Shown here: positions 36,521 through 50,529 of the stretch, piece by piece
How the letters are laid out: every line of letters starts with the position of its first letter
How positions within the stretch are numbered: position 1 is the stretch's first letter
Assembly (NCBI GenBank): GCA_018873245.2
Contig: JAEMBT020000002.1
Span: forward strand, 11,778,001 to 11,842,000
Source: Archegozetes longisetosus
Taxonomy: Eukaryota > Arthropoda > Arachnida > Sarcoptiformes > Trhypochthoniidae
DNA: 64,000 nt
Reading direction: 5' to 3'
The notes under the pieces: model-generated
The model's input: the letters and a program-made list of their open reading frames with translations, nothing else
Database searches by the model: none
Told to the model about the DNA's origin: nothing
Made by a program: the position numbers and the translations under genes

Positions 36521-38934
36521 ATGCTGTCAAACAACATAATTATTCAAAGCCCTAACGTTCGCTATTATGACGATGTGATTGAATCCGATTATGAATATGA
36601 GAATGTCAAGTGCAAAAAAGATGAGAAAACTGGTACAATTAAAGTAAGTTCATTTGACTTTCTTTACTTCACATTTATGCTATTGATTTATAAATTAAAT
36701 TGTCACTATTGCTCAAACCAATCATGACAGTTGTCAATAGAATATCTGCCATTTCATTATGTACTGTTACAGCTATATTTCAAAATATTCGATTCAGTGT
36801 AGCTTTCATCAAATGTATTTAGTATTTGTTTTGTTTTGTAAGCTTCGAATCCGAGTCTCTTTGCCTGAAACAAATAAGTTATTGATAGGCCATCGAGACT
36901 ATTTGGCTTTGAAAGCTGACACAACAAAAAAATTAGAAATTAGTTAAGAAGGTTTGTGTATTGCTAGAGAAAGCGTAAGTTTATTTTGAGGACTTTATCT
37001 GGAAATATGTGGAAACAAGAGTGCATAGCTTTTACTAGTATCGGTTACGATTATGACATTCAAGGACAGTTAACGTAACCTTATCAATCGATGAACTTCT
37101 ATCAGTACAATACACTCTAAGCTTGCGCCTTATCGCATGTTATTTTCTCTAAATATTTATTCATTTTCCGGTAGGTCTATCCTATGAAGACAGTGATCAC
37201 GTTCCGAACTGAACGCAAAGTACCCAAAGTCGGTCTTATGTTAGTTGGTTGGGGTGGCAATAATGGTTCAACAGTTACGGGCGCTATACTTGCAAACAAG
37301 CATCAGATGCAATGGAACACCAAAGAAGGCACAATCAAAGCCAACTATTTCGGCAGTATTACTCAATCGAGTACTGTTCTCTTGGGAAGTGATGCCTTCG
37401 GTAAGTAACTCATTTATATATTCAATCGAATGATCGGTACAAATAAGTTTTTCCCAACAATAGGCAAAGACATACACATTCCTATGAAAGATATTGTCCC
37501 AATGGTTAATCCGAATGATTTGGTTCTTGACGGATGGGACATCTCGGGCTTGAACATTGCTGACTCAATGGAGAGGGCCAAAGTAATAGACTATAACTTG
37601 CAAATACAACTTCGACCTATGATGCAAAAGATGAGACCCCGAAAAGCTATATTCGATCCCGAATTCATAGCTGCGAACCAGAATGAAAGAGCAGATAACG
37701 TTATCGAAACTCGTGACAAGTGGGCTCAAGTTTCTCAAGTTCGCGCTGATATTCGCGATTTCAAAGAGAAAAATAAATTGGATAAAGTTATTGTCTTATG
37801 GACAGCTAACACCGAGAGATTCACTAATGTTACGCCAGGTATTCATGACACTGCAGATGGTTTAATCGCTGCCATCAAAAGAAACGAAGCAGAGCTCGCG
37901 CCTTCTATTTTATATGCTGTGGCATCAATTCTAGAAAATGTAAGAATAATTTTCATATATTACAAAATCATATGTTCGATAGATTTAAATTAAATTTGAT
38001 CTCGATTTAGTCCACTTATATCAATGGCTCACCACAAAATACTTTTGTCCCCGGAGTCATTGAGTTGGCAGAACGTGAAGGTGTCTTCATTTCTGGTGAC
38101 GACTTTAAATCGGGTCAGACCAAGTTCAAGTCTGTGTTGGTTGACTTTTTGGTTAGCGCTGGCATTAAGCCATGTTCAATAGTAAGCTATAACCATTTGG
38201 GCAATAATGATGGTTTCAACTTGTCTGCGCCGCAACAATTCCGTAGTAAAGAGATTTCAAAGTCGAATGTTGTCGACGATATGGTGGCTTCTAATCAGAT
38301 ACTGTATGGCGAAGGCCTTAAACACCCCGATCATTGTGTGGTTATTAAGTATGTACCATATGTTGGGGACTCGAAACGTGCAATGGATGAGTATGTCAGT
38401 GAACTGATGTTAGGCGGACATAACACTATTGTTGTCCACAATACTTGCGAGGATTCGCTTCTTGCTTCGCCTATCATTCTTGATTTGACAATCCTCGCAG
38501 AGCTCTGCCAAAGGGTTACTTTTCAGATACACAACACATGTAAGTAACAAGAATTAAGTTGAACATGAATCAAGTCAAATGTGAACAAAGTACTTACGTG
38601 GACATTTCTTATTTATTGCCTTACAGCTGGTGAAGGCTCGAAATTCCAGCCTTTCAATTCAGTACTTTCTCTGCTGACATACTTATGTAAAGCTCCTCTG
38701 GTGGAAAGAGGTGCTCGTGTGGTCAATGCCTTGTTCAAACAGAGAGCTTCTATTGAGAACATACTGAGAGCTTTGCTTTCTTTACCACCTGTTAATCATA
38801 TGGATTTCCAATTCAAATGCTCGGATCGTTCTCAGTGGCACGAAGAATTGAAACATCCCATCAGAAAAGAGAAAGAGCTTGAGGACTCGCGTCCGATCGC
38901 CCCTCTTATTAATGGCGTTACAGGCGGACATTGA
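36521..38934 (+). CDS. ISYNA1: inositol-3-phosphate synthase (myo-inositol-1-phosphate synthase)
   Basis: Converts glucose 6-phosphate to 1D-myo-inositol 3-phosphate with NAD, the committed step of inositol synthesis, in the cytosol. Exons 36521-36643, 37175-37400, 37464-37939, 38011-38539 and 38627-38934 give 553 residues, within the family's usual length. Visible motifs: the NAD-binding loop [20 protein letters not shown], the block [28 protein letters not shown], then [47 protein letters not shown] and the catalytic-region [10 protein letters not shown] and [20 protein letters not shown] blocks. The C terminus is NGVTGGH. The start is the ATG at 36521 giving [18 protein letters not shown]. 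All junction phases agree and no lesion is seen. Confidence 0.97.
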
Positions 38935-39041
38935 TTTTGGCATTTATTTTTTATTTTATTCTATTTTATAAATTATGTAACATTTTTTCAGTAAAGTTTC
39001 ACGATATTTTGTAATGAATACTAGACTTATGCTGTACTGTC

Positions 39042-39047
39042 AATAAA
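39042..39047 (+). terminator. poly(A) signal of the inositol synthase gene
   Basis: AATAAA lies 108 bases after the stop codon, followed by a T/G-rich stretch (ATTCTTTGTTATGTTG). Confidence 0.7.
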
Positions 39048-41410
39048 TTATTCTTTGTTATGTTGAATCATAATTCATTTACATTGAATTTGTGTTTCTA
39101 TTCACTGTTAAGCCTATGGTCAGCTATACATTTGAAACAAGTTCCAAAGTAGGGCTTAACAGTGGGTAAGTTGTAAACAATTTGCACATTCGTCAATCGG
39201 CTGGAGTTATAAGACAGCAAAGTAATAGAAAGCTATAGTAAGTTACCTTTGAGAATAGTTGAAAAACCAATTATTTATGACCTGTTTTATCGAAATTGAC
39301 ATGAGTTTCAAAAGAAGTTTACTTTCAAGAGTTGTACTGAGAAAAGTACTAAACAAAATATTGTATTCACATAAAGTTTGTTAATACCGGATAAATGATT
39401 TCTTAAAGATTAATCAATTTGAAATAGCAAACTTAAATATTTTTATGATTTCAAGATTGATGAGCTCAAATTTATAAGATAGCAACTAAAAACAAATCGA
39501 TTTATCTCTCGCTGAGGGCGGAAGACAAAGAATTGTGTCAAAATTACTTATCTTACGCTCAGCCATAAAAGAGGCGGCAATAAATTGTCTCGTTTGATGA
39601 TCGATAAGTTAAATTGGATGGAGTTTGAAACGTACAAACTCTAGTTGAAAATTTTTAGATCACACCTTCATCTATATATCGAATGCAAATAAAAGTATTG
39701 TAAAAATGTATATTAAAGTGTTTATGTCGTTGACACCTTTATTTGGACAGCCGGAAAGTCGCTAATGTTTATTTAGTAATAGTCTCAATTTTCAATAACA
39801 TCATCGTTTCTAATGGTTCAATCTTGAAATAGCACTCAATTTTCTGTACTTTGCCAACCTTTTTCTCATTAGCATTAGTATTAGAATAGTTGATGGACAA
39901 AATAATAGACAACTTATAATCATGTTTTTAATGGCGTTTAAAGTTGAGTTGTATTCTGGTTTTAATCGCTCGGCTTCATGAATGAATGACAAGAGGATTG
40001 CATTTTTAACGATATTCTCATCATAAAAAACCTATCAAAAATGTAATTTGCATTGAAAAAGAAGCAAATATACAATTTGAATTAGCACTATTCTATACCT
40101 TATTACATAACTTCAAATTTATCAATAATTTTAAAAACTAGTCAAAGATTCTCAAATTTCGTTGAGTAATTTCAATTTAATTAAAATAAATTAAATGATA
40201 AGATAAGATCAGAAATGAATAATTTGAAAAGTTAGCCAAAAATGTTAATTAAAATTTTATTGGACTAGATATGAATACAGGTACGTATGAATATAATAAT
40301 TAAAGGCACAAAATTAATTATTGCTAAATCTAAAAACAACACATATTCATTCTTTTATCAAAATATCAGATTATTGAAAAAATAACTTTGATATATATTT
40401 ATATTTTGTTTTAAACTAACTTATAAATGATTATTTCTCATTATAATGCACACAATTATCATAAATGAAATGATAACCAAACTAAAAGTTCAAGAAAAAT
40501 CTTTGTCTCGCAGTAAGCCTCACAGCGTTCATTGTTTACCAAAAAGAAGAAAAATAAATCTTAAAAGTAGATCAAAATAAATTATCAAATGAGTAATCGA
40601 ATAAAGGAATAGCGATCAACTTGCATAAGACGATCGATTTTTAAGTTTTTTTGTAAAAGAAATAAAACACCAATCAATCCATAGTCTGGATCCTCCAGAC
40701 TTTGCAAAAATAATGGCCAAACTTACAAAAATGATTCATAAATAATGATAAATTAGTCTTCTCAGAAAAGGATTCGACAGTAGAAAAATTACTATTAAAA
40801 AATTATATTTTCAAGACTCTTAAGTTCGATCAGATGGAAATTAGTTATAGTTAAGGAAATAATGTGAGCATAATATGAATCGTTATCATATTAGAGTTAA
40901 TGGCGTAATGCAGTTGCGATTAAATATCTGCCACCTTTTCGGTTATATCGATGGTTACATTAAATTACATTGAAATCTAACCTAAATTACATCAATTACA
41001 TGATTACAATATTGAGGTAAGTTTACAACTGTTTTGTTCGGATAGTTTGAAAATTACTCTTCAAGGAAAAGGTGTTAACAAAAGAACTTGACCTGAATTA
41101 ATCTACTCGAGCTCATAAACAAAAGTTCAATTGGAGACCGTTCACTAAACTAATAGCAAACAACTTATCGGACATTCTTTCTCAAAGCTTAATAAGAAGG
41201 GCAGTGAGTGTTGGCGTAACTGTAGCTCTATTTCATCACAGATTTGTGGTTAATCAATACAGTCTGACATTCAATTAGAAATACTTTTACGGCATATTTC
41301 ACGGATAAGCCAATTAATACTCAAACACCTATATCTACATCATCTAAAGCCCGAGTCAAATACAATATAAACCACATTAATTTGACCGCTTCTCTAGTCA
41401 GTAACCACTT
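39048..41410. other. 2.3 kb intergenic region
   Basis: AT-rich; apart from the weak terminal-exon candidate at 39.8-40.0 kb I see no gene, repeat array or RNA gene. Confidence 0.5.
39811..40047 (-). CDS. candidate orphan terminal exon with a membrane segment
   Basis: After a plausible acceptor (TTTTTGATAG|GTT) the minus strand is open for about 72 codons: VFYDENIVKNAILLSFIHEA, a polar stretch, a hydrophobic run (MIISCLLFCPSTILILMLM), a basic segment (RKRLAKYRK) and a stop. The layout resembles the end of a membrane protein. No upstream exon was found between here and 41.4 kb, and I do not recognise the family. It may be a chance ORF. Confidence 0.25.
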
Positions 41411-44400
41411 TCAAATGGGTGGCGGACGATGTGGATATAGTTTTTGTATATGCGGAGAATAATTAGTTATAGTGATGGCCAACGCAAATATAGCCAGAGT
41501 TACATAAATGAACACAGTAAACGTGAAACGCATCGTTGAACGCTTTGTTGTCTTACGCGGATGTGTAGACATTGCTCCATTTGTTGACTCCGAATGTTTT
41601 GTCTCTTTGTCCACTTTTTCAGGCACAACTGGGGTCGACACTAAGTATGCAAATATATGTCGTATTCACTGTTAGTAACAGTTGGCACGTTAGGTCAAAA
41701 TAGAAATAAATTGTCTACCTCTAATAATGTCGTCGTCTTCATTACTAATCCAAGACTCGTAATTTTCTCCGAACTCAATCAAATTTTTAATGGTCTTATC
41801 GTCGTCATAATACAAGTCCTCAGAGCTGACATAATCGCCATTATAGTTAAGTGGTGTTTGATAGTAATCCCAATCAGTCCAATCTGAGTGAAAACTCCAG
41901 GGACGGGTTCGAGGAGCACGAGAGCGACGGCGCCGAACATGACGCTTACGGACTGAGCGTGAAGACAAATTAGCCTGATCTGAATGAGGATGAGCCTATA
42001 TTGGGGCAAAATAAATGGTTTTTATAACTGCTGCTAATAGTCTAGTCAGTCATGACATTCTACGATTAAACTAAACAAACTAAAAAAACCTAAACCTCAA
42101 ATATGTTCTAACAATTTATAATATCATGAATTTTGAGTAACCTTAAAGGCTACTAAGAAAGGCTTATTAGATATATATGAAGACTTAATACCGCTTAAAA
42201 ACAAACCTAATTATGATTGGAATACTCATTACGATGTGATGTTTTGTGTAAACTTCTATTATAAGCTCATTTGTGTAAACTTATTGCTCTAAATTCTAAA
42301 ATTAAAAGCAGTTAAACGAGATTTATCTCTTCATATTTATTTAAGCAACTAATCTGTTATTTATTACAAACCAAACTGCGAGCTAAATGTATATTAAGTC
42401 GTACCGAAGCTAATACTAATAGGTTTTTTGTGCTGATTAATCAGAAACACCTGAAAATTGCTTATAGTGATTGGCGAACTTTAACTCCTTGTAACTTATT
42501 AATAGTCTACGTATTTCAGAATTAGTAAATCATATAATACGCTAATGTGTATGTACTAAAAATACATAATTGATAACTCTGTTCGGAATATTGTACGCCT
42601 TGAGGCCATTCAACAATAACCGATGACAAGAAGTTTCTCAAACTGGCAAAACTTATTACAATAATAATTGGTTTTTACCTCTACCGCATCACTCATGTCA
42701 GCATCGCTCGAATATCCGATATCTTTCTGAATTATCTCAAGTTTTCCACTGAAATTATTTAGCAATTCATTTCTTGCTTCCCCAACCATTGCAACGTTGG
42801 TTTGAACACGTTTGTTGCGAATCCGAGTGGTGTTTGAAACGATTCCCACGTTATTTTTATGCCGCTTTGATGGCAATAAATGCTCATCAACACTAAATTA
42901 CGATATATTCCATTAGTTAGAGTCATTCCAATTAATTATAAGCAAACAACATATAAGCGTATTATTAATACAGATAAAAATAGATAATAATTAAAATTAA
43001 TTTAAAAAAATACAGCTTCAATGCAATCTTCAAAAAAGGTATCATTATTTAAGACTATTGTTGACCACATAATAGCATAAGTGCTTAACCTATTCAAAGA
43101 AATACGGAAGAGTCTAAAGCCCTCCATTAAATCTGCTTTTTCAAAACTCAATTACGAAATTTGATTGTTTCACACTGTAATAAATTCATTTTTTCGATTA
43201 CTTCAAATGTGCGATTGTTCACAGAGGATAAAAAATATTATAACTAAAGCGTTTCACATTACTCTTGTGAACATTAAATCATGTCTTCATATTTAGGACA
43301 ACAGACTTTACATGAGAAAAGCATAAATTTATGACTCAAGTCAAGTTATAAAAAAATTCATTTTTGGGTAAAATTACAGCTCGGTTGCGATTCCAAGAAT
43401 AATTTAAAGATGAGTAACTGATAAAATAATGCTAAGAATAAGTTGTTGGGGACACGAAAACGAGAGGAGAAACAGTGGCGCTAACGATTTCAGTGCAAAC
43501 ACTTGAAAACGACAAAAAGCAATAATTACCTGATGTTGTAATGTTGAGGACAATGCGGTCCCTCTTCGAGAATCATTAAATACTCTAATGATCTCAACCA
43601 GAGCGAATGCCAACGTCTTTCTTCTTTAGTCAAAGTAGCTTTAGCTGAGCTGACACTTGCAAAATGGTTATCTTTAATATCATTAATAAAACGCCGGCCA
43701 ACGTTTTCTATTTCTGATTGAATCGCCTAAAGAAATAATTCAAACAGTGTCTTACAATTATGAAATATTTATAAATGTTTTCATAAATAATTTTCAATAA
43801 ACGAAAGCTACTTATGATGGATAACATATTTGAGTGAAAGACTCAACAGGAATAGCCTTTGGCTTGATTCGTTTTGTGCTACTATTATGATCGTGTCATC
43901 TTTGGTGACATTAAAGCCACAACTAAACAAACATTGGGAATGAGCACAAAAACTCGGCCCAAACATATAGATTGAAGACAGACAAGTTGAATAAAAAACG
44001 GGAGTGTTTTTCAAATGTCTTAAAATTTAAACACAGGGTGTCAACGAGAAACAGGAAAGTCTCATTGAAGCGCATCAACAAAACTATGAATAATAAGTTA
44101 AACATTTCTTTTATTCGGCTAAATAATGTGCACACAAAAGATGAATTCGTTAGTTCTATACTACCATCATAAATACTCTAGTCTGGTCGTACTATTTTGG
44201 CGTAGCGTTCAATTCACATTATTTTCCTACAATTTTTTTCAAAAATGGAACGACTTTCTGAGAAATCTTGTATAATTGATCGATTTTTTATACAAATTGA
44301 ACGCTTTAATTATATAATTATATATCTCGAAGCTATCAAATTAAGTAATAAGCCCTGCACAGATCTACTTATGAAGAGGATATATATTTTTTAATGAATA

Positions 44401-47400
44401 AAAATTAAATATATTTTCAAAAATTTGGAGCCAATTTTTGGCTATTCAAAAACATTTGAGAAGCAACATTTCATTCATAACAAGCGCCTAATTTCTCATT
44501 TCTCGTTCGTCTCGAGTATAACTTTGAAGCTATAAAGCTGAGAAAAACTAATAGAAAATATAAAACAAATCAAATCAATAGTCAGGAAGGATATAATTTT
44601 TCCCTAAACCATCGTTAATGCATAGTTAAACGGGCACTCTGTGCACTATCAATCAAAGACAGACTCAACTCGTATCCCAAATCGTGAACATAACTAACTG
44701 CACATAAACTTACAAAATGTAGAAAATGCTTTTGTGAAGCTATGCAAATTCAAAGATTAAGCACAACAAATACAGCGATTAACATTTTATTTAGTCATTA
44801 TCTAATGTAATTAACAAAATTGATGGTTGCCTTAAACTTATCTCAATACTCGTATGCTTTTACGAGTTGGTGAAAAATGGTCTTATAGTGATCAATTAAT
44901 GAACAACTAAATGCTGGTATCAATTTGAAATTGATTTGTAAACGTTTTCGTTTTTAATACTAAATGTGGAACTACAACTTCTCAATCACAAGTTAATGAA
45001 AGATTAATTCGAAATAAATGTCTCGGTGTTGTTGACTCATTAGATTAAGTTCTCGCTTTCACTCCAGGACTGATGATTCAAAGTTAACAAGTTATATACC
45101 ATATTAAGTGGTTATTTTTGAGAACTTAAAACTAAAAAACCAGTTCAACAATTGTTGCCTGCAATCAACTTAATTTATTTTCGACCGAAAAATTGGAACA
45201 AAACTAAAATTTGAGAAATGAGTTATTGTGGTGCTAATCAACTATTTTATACTTAGCAGTACAGTATTTGAAGTTAGGCATGAAAATATTGCGCCATAAA
45301 CGTTTCATTAGTAGTTAAGGCCTTAAAGTTAGAGCAGGTGATAGTCTAGCTTGTAAGTCAACAAATCCGACGCCATATGCACCATATTTGACATAAATGC
45401 AAACAAAAGCTTAAGAAATATAACGCATATTGTGTCACATAATAAAGTGCTTTAGAGCCCTTACATTTCTTTACAACTTCATTACTGGCATAATAGAAAA
45501 ATATCAAATTTCCTTAAAGTCATAATACATTTGTTGCGGCAACTTCTCACTAAAGTGAACTCACATCAAACCTGCTCTATAGATACGATCGCTTTACAAC
45601 TTTGACATATTTCAATTCGTAGCTCAATATCAATTATTACTTTTTTAATTTGAACGACTGAATATTATATTTGACAAACATATAATTATATGTAGAGAAC
45701 ATATACCAGTATAAAAAAATGTATAAAGCATTTTATTTCGAAGCTTATGTCATGACTATTAGATGAAGTTTAGCAGAAACGGAATTCGCTTAAAATATTA
45801 GTCACGGCAAAAATGCATTCGATATTTTGATTAAGTTGCAATTTGAAGCCTATTTTCCACCATTGAAATGAACCACAGTTTCTATATTTCATTTGAACTA
45901 AAATCGATAAATGAATGAATAAGAAAACAATTGAAAGTAGACACAATGGATGCTTTATTCGAGTTTATGTGAACAACTGTTCGATTGAAAATCTAAATAT
46001 AGGAAAAGTTATTGATATGAAACTTTTTCAGTTTTGATTTAGAATCAAGGCAATCATTGTCTGCATTTTGAATAATCTTCTAAAGCGAAGGAGGGACCAA
46101 TTGAGCAGAAAGTACAACAAAGACGTACGTGTGTAGCGGATTGTCAATCTAGATAATAGGCGAGTTGTTTAAAAAGTATAACTTTGAACGCTTTTAACTT
46201 TCGCCTCTTAAATAGGTTAACTCCTCTTACTTAAAATCGACTTTAAAAAGTAATTTAGAGCTATTGTAAACTTTAAACGAGAAAACGAGTCAATAGAAAA
46301 GAAAAAGAATAGTAAAACCAATAAATAGTTGCACACATCAGAACTGTGACCTAGTCCATCAAGTTGAGGTCACTTTCATATGAAATTTAATGACATTTAA
46401 ATTTTATAGTAAAAATTACAGTATCCAAAAATACGCAAAAATGGGAACAACATCTAAAGAGTGATGGGAATGAGACTGTATGAAAATTTGAATGCAATGA
46501 CCCACAAAAATAATAGCCAAGTTCAATTACAAAATGTTGAATTTTTTAAAAACTATAACCAAACACACATCTATCAAATAAGATATCTATTAAGCTTTCA
46601 GTCTTACTATACAATCAAATATTGACCCAATTGTAAGCCAAGACTAAACACCAGTAAATTGTATAAAATGATATATTAGCCGATAAATTATTTTTAGACA
46701 AGTAGTAATAATATCTACTATAATACGAAATTTTTTATTTTTCGATAAAAACTTTGCACGGACCCACAGTTGCGTTTAATACACTAAACTCATCAAAACT
46801 GTAGTATTCGTGACTTGTTTTTGCATATGTTTCCATTCAAATACAGGTCGTTGATCTTAACTTTAGACAACTCGTAATTACTGGTCAGCTTTTCAGAAAA
46901 TACCTTTAAATAGAGAGATTTATCTATTGTAATGAGTGTGAAAATAACACACAGATAACAATAATATGCATAGAAATGAAGTAACATTTAATAAATAGAC
47001 TCTTTATTAGAGGTGGAATGAAGAACACAACGAAGTGCTTTTCCGATAAGATAATAAGTGAAATGGCGATATGAGAGTACACTAAATATTCAGACACAAC
47101 ATCCCCGATTTGTTGATCCCCTTCAAGAAATAGTGCGGACCAGGAAACCACTTATATGTTGAAGATGCAATTATAGATAAAGGCGTGTTGCAGATGAGCA
47201 GTAATTATAATATACTGCTGTTGTTCGAGTAAATAGTACCATAAAACATATTAAATTTAAAGCCCTAACGTAGTAGTAACTAATTATTATGGGCTAACAA
47301 AACAACACTTTAGGGCAAAAATATAAAATATAATATTAAAAGTTTTATAATATCCTATTGTATACCTCTTATCCTTCGCAAGACTTCAGCCCAAGTAATA

Positions 47401-50400
47401 CACACCCAATTCAACTGACCTAACCATCAAATAACAACCGGAATTTTTTTCTCAAAAAGATTGACAGCCATTACTTTAGATTTGCAATAAAAAACATATA
47501 AAAAGCCAATCTTATTCAGCTCGGATTGGCTAACTCAAGACAGCTTTCAAGAAAGTACTACATATTCTTTTGAGCTGCACTTAATCAAATACAAACACAA
47601 TCGAGCCCTACAAATACTACAACTCAGTAATTACAGCTCAAGATAACACAACAAAGGGCTCATACAAAACACAAATGCAAATGCAGTCCTTGAGCTACAG
47701 TACAGGCCTGTAATTTATTGAACTTAAATTAAGTTAGTTAAGATTTATCTGCAATTTATACAGTGGTTTTTACCTGTTAAGAATCATGTTGAAAGGACAA
47801 CAATAACCCTAAACGCTAATACTTTAAGACTTTCCAATATTTAACAGGTACTAAACTTACACCTTTTCACTATAAGCCTATTTGCTAACTCCTCAGACAG
47901 ATTAGCAATGACAAATACTAGTGATGCAAGTGATGGGTGTCAAGATAATAAATCTAAAAAATTTCTATCTCCTGTCAATTCAAAGGTCAACAGATACTAA
48001 AACGCCTTACGAAACACAATTACGAAACAATAAGCACAAAATAATAATAACTATAATCATTATTATAATGAGTGAACGCTAGGGTTTAGATTGAAAATCA
48101 AACCTTCATGAGTATTATAATCGATAATAAGGCAATGGCAAGTGCTTATCATGCAAGTCATAAAATGACTTTTTCGATATGATATTAATAATGGCACTCG
48201 TAATAAAATTTTATTACTTATGATTACGTCGGTTAAGCCGAGAGAGTAGATGTATGTATACACAATGTAAATCAAAGATCAACTCTTTGAAAAACTCACC
48301 GCAATCTTTGTTCGGCGAAAGAACAAAAACAGAAATTAGTCATCAACTTATCGGAGTTTCGAAGGCAACACCAATTGCTAGTGTGACAGGTTATCAAATG
48401 GTTAGTTTTTGAAAAAATACAGCGCAAAACATTGACAACGAGTGTGTATTACGTCAACATGAGATCAAGTAATACTTTATTTTGCTGAATACAAAATAAA
48501 TCAGTTCTGAGCCAAATCAAAATCATGAGAACTTAAAACATGGCATACAATTTGATGAACAATCACTGATCACAAAATGATTAAACAGAGTGGCGGCAGA
48601 CAGTCGCGAATGGTTCTGAAACGGGATGGTGTGGAGACTCATGAGGAATAGTTAACTGATAACATAATAGAAGCAAAGTATAGGGATTGAAAACACAGAT
48701 GAAGTTTGTATATAATGGTAACAATACAAGTGGCACGAGTGGAGTACAGGCAGGTTAATGGAAATGCTGTGAAGCGTTGCAGTGCATTCTGTTGTGAAAG
48801 ACCAGGTGATACCATCACGTGGCTGAGCTCTACCACCATTTACGAGTTTTTATTGGGTAGCTGTCAAGCTCTGTATTGGTTGGGTAGCAATGCATAGAAG
48901 GGGCAAACAAAACAAGTTACAAACCAGAGATAAGCCCTATTTCATACTTCAATTATATATTTCAATAGTGTTAGAAAACACGAGATTATTACTTGCGAAC
49001 AATTTTTTCATATCTGATATGTCGTATTCGAATCAAACACAATTCCCTACGGCTTCAAAATTATTGTAAACTTAATGTCATTCGTATCATTACTCTTTGT
49101 AATAATTATTATTCCATACACTTCAGTATAATTTATAGTTCAATGTGATGGCCACAACCCTTTTGAACTTTCTGATGGTCAAGTTTGTTTTGTTTTGGGA
49201 AACCAGAGAAATTACTCATTTTTTATATAGTATGCAAACCGAGAAATAGATTAGTGCCTAAACCAGAGCTACAGAGGAAGTGTCAGCGATGCGGAGACAA
49301 CTGTAATGAGTTTCGCAAATGCATTTAACCATATTCGCCAATATTATCGTGTATGACTTGAATATCGAACACGAAAGGCTAACTCTATCGAGGAACCGAG
49401 AAATTACCACACCTTTATTTTTTAAAACACCTTCTCAACTCTTAAGACTGAATACGACTTCATTGGTAAACCGGCGGCACAGAGCGGACAGTTTTCGAAG
49501 TATGTCATTATTTGGAAAACCAGATTTTCTCAGTTTAACAGTGCTGTAAAATAGCACAAACGAAGCAATAGTGGCTTCATCTGATTGTGGGTCACATCAA
49601 CATCGTTATTGGGTATCGAATTCAATAAATCAGAAATGGTATCAAATAAATGCAAGGACACGATCTGTGCTATTAAGCACAGAGCATAGACGGAACAAAT
49701 GGATATTTGTGTCAATCCCAAAATTTAAATAATATAACAATTCAACATTTATGCAAATTATTTTAGACATGCAGGTCCCCACTCATTCTAATTAATTGAT
49801 CAAAACGGGTGAATCATCGCTTACTTTGTGATGGCTTATAATGTCAGACCAGTCGGATTTGATCTTTGTATTGGCACAATAGCATATCGTTTCTAACTGA
49901 TGTTCAGTATAACTCAACCACTTCACAAATTCTGCCAAAGAATTTTTCTGAAGTTCTTGAGTTTGTTGAACCTGTTTGAAAAATTTGGAAAAACCAAACA
50001 TTATACTTATTTTATTGTTTTTTCCTTTGAAAACAACTATCATAGTTATTATTAAATATCAATAGAAAAGAAAATATAAAAGGAATTAATCAGTTGAATA
50101 CCGAATTGAATTCTTCCTTATAAGAAGCTTCTGTTATACTTTCATCAACAGGTGTAATATCAGTCAATGTCGTAATGGCAGTCGATTCGTTCTCCAACAA
50201 TGCCTCCTAAATAACAGCATAAAGTGAGATAACTTTAGTATCAACTTATTTAACGAGTAATGTTCATCTAAACTTATTCATCATATTCTTACTTAATATA
50301 AGCAACTAGAAATAAGACAATCACAATTACAAAGCAATAATTTGTTCAATACCTTACAAGTTTTGATGAGTTCATTACAATTAATTAAATAATTATAGTC

Positions 50401-50529
50401 GTCGTTCTTGAAGGGTATATTGGATGTCCCCGAAGGAGTTCTCGACATTAGTTTTCTCTTAAGTGATGATCTCTCGTAAAATAGAGAATCACAAGAGAGT
50501 GATTTCGAGTTACGGTGTGTTGAGAGCAT
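41411..50529 (-). CDS. small KASH-domain (LINC complex) protein, Klarsicht/nesprin type
   Basis: Exons 50529-50353, 50206-50102, 49971-49825, 49664-49596 (end uncertain), 43726-43530, 42892-42679, 41995-41719 and 41640-41411 give about 471 residues in one frame. The C terminus has a basic stretch (HPRKTTKRSTMRF), one transmembrane segment (FTVFIYVTLAIFALAIT) and a luminal tail of about 20 residues ending HRPPPI, matching the KASH rule of a tail-anchored segment ending in three prolines plus one residue that docks in SUN proteins of the outer nuclear membrane. Helices LAEFVKWLSYTEHQLETI, VSLHLFDTISDLLNSI and IQSEIENVGRRFINDI look like one spectrin repeat spanning the 5.9 kb intron. An Arg-rich block (RKRHVRRRRSR) precedes an acidic Tyr/Asp-rich stretch. 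Joining the 5' exons to the 3' exons rests on phase and the helix pattern. Confidence 0.62.
43727..49595. other. 5.9 kb intron of the KASH gene, with unexplained patches
   Basis: No further exon with correct phase was recognised. Patches at 48,560-48,640, 48,690-48,900 and 49,240-49,300 are richer in G and C than the surroundings. At 47,370-47,720 the plus strand is T-poor and A/C-rich, with TATAAAAAG at 47,498. An internal promoter or missed alternative exons are possible. Confidence 0.45.

Noticed and set aside
43808..44172. Overlapping short ORFs on both strands as another KASH-gene exon
   Set aside because: No acceptor-donor pair gives the phase 0 needed to join the exon at 43,726, and the peptides show no spectrin-like helix pattern.
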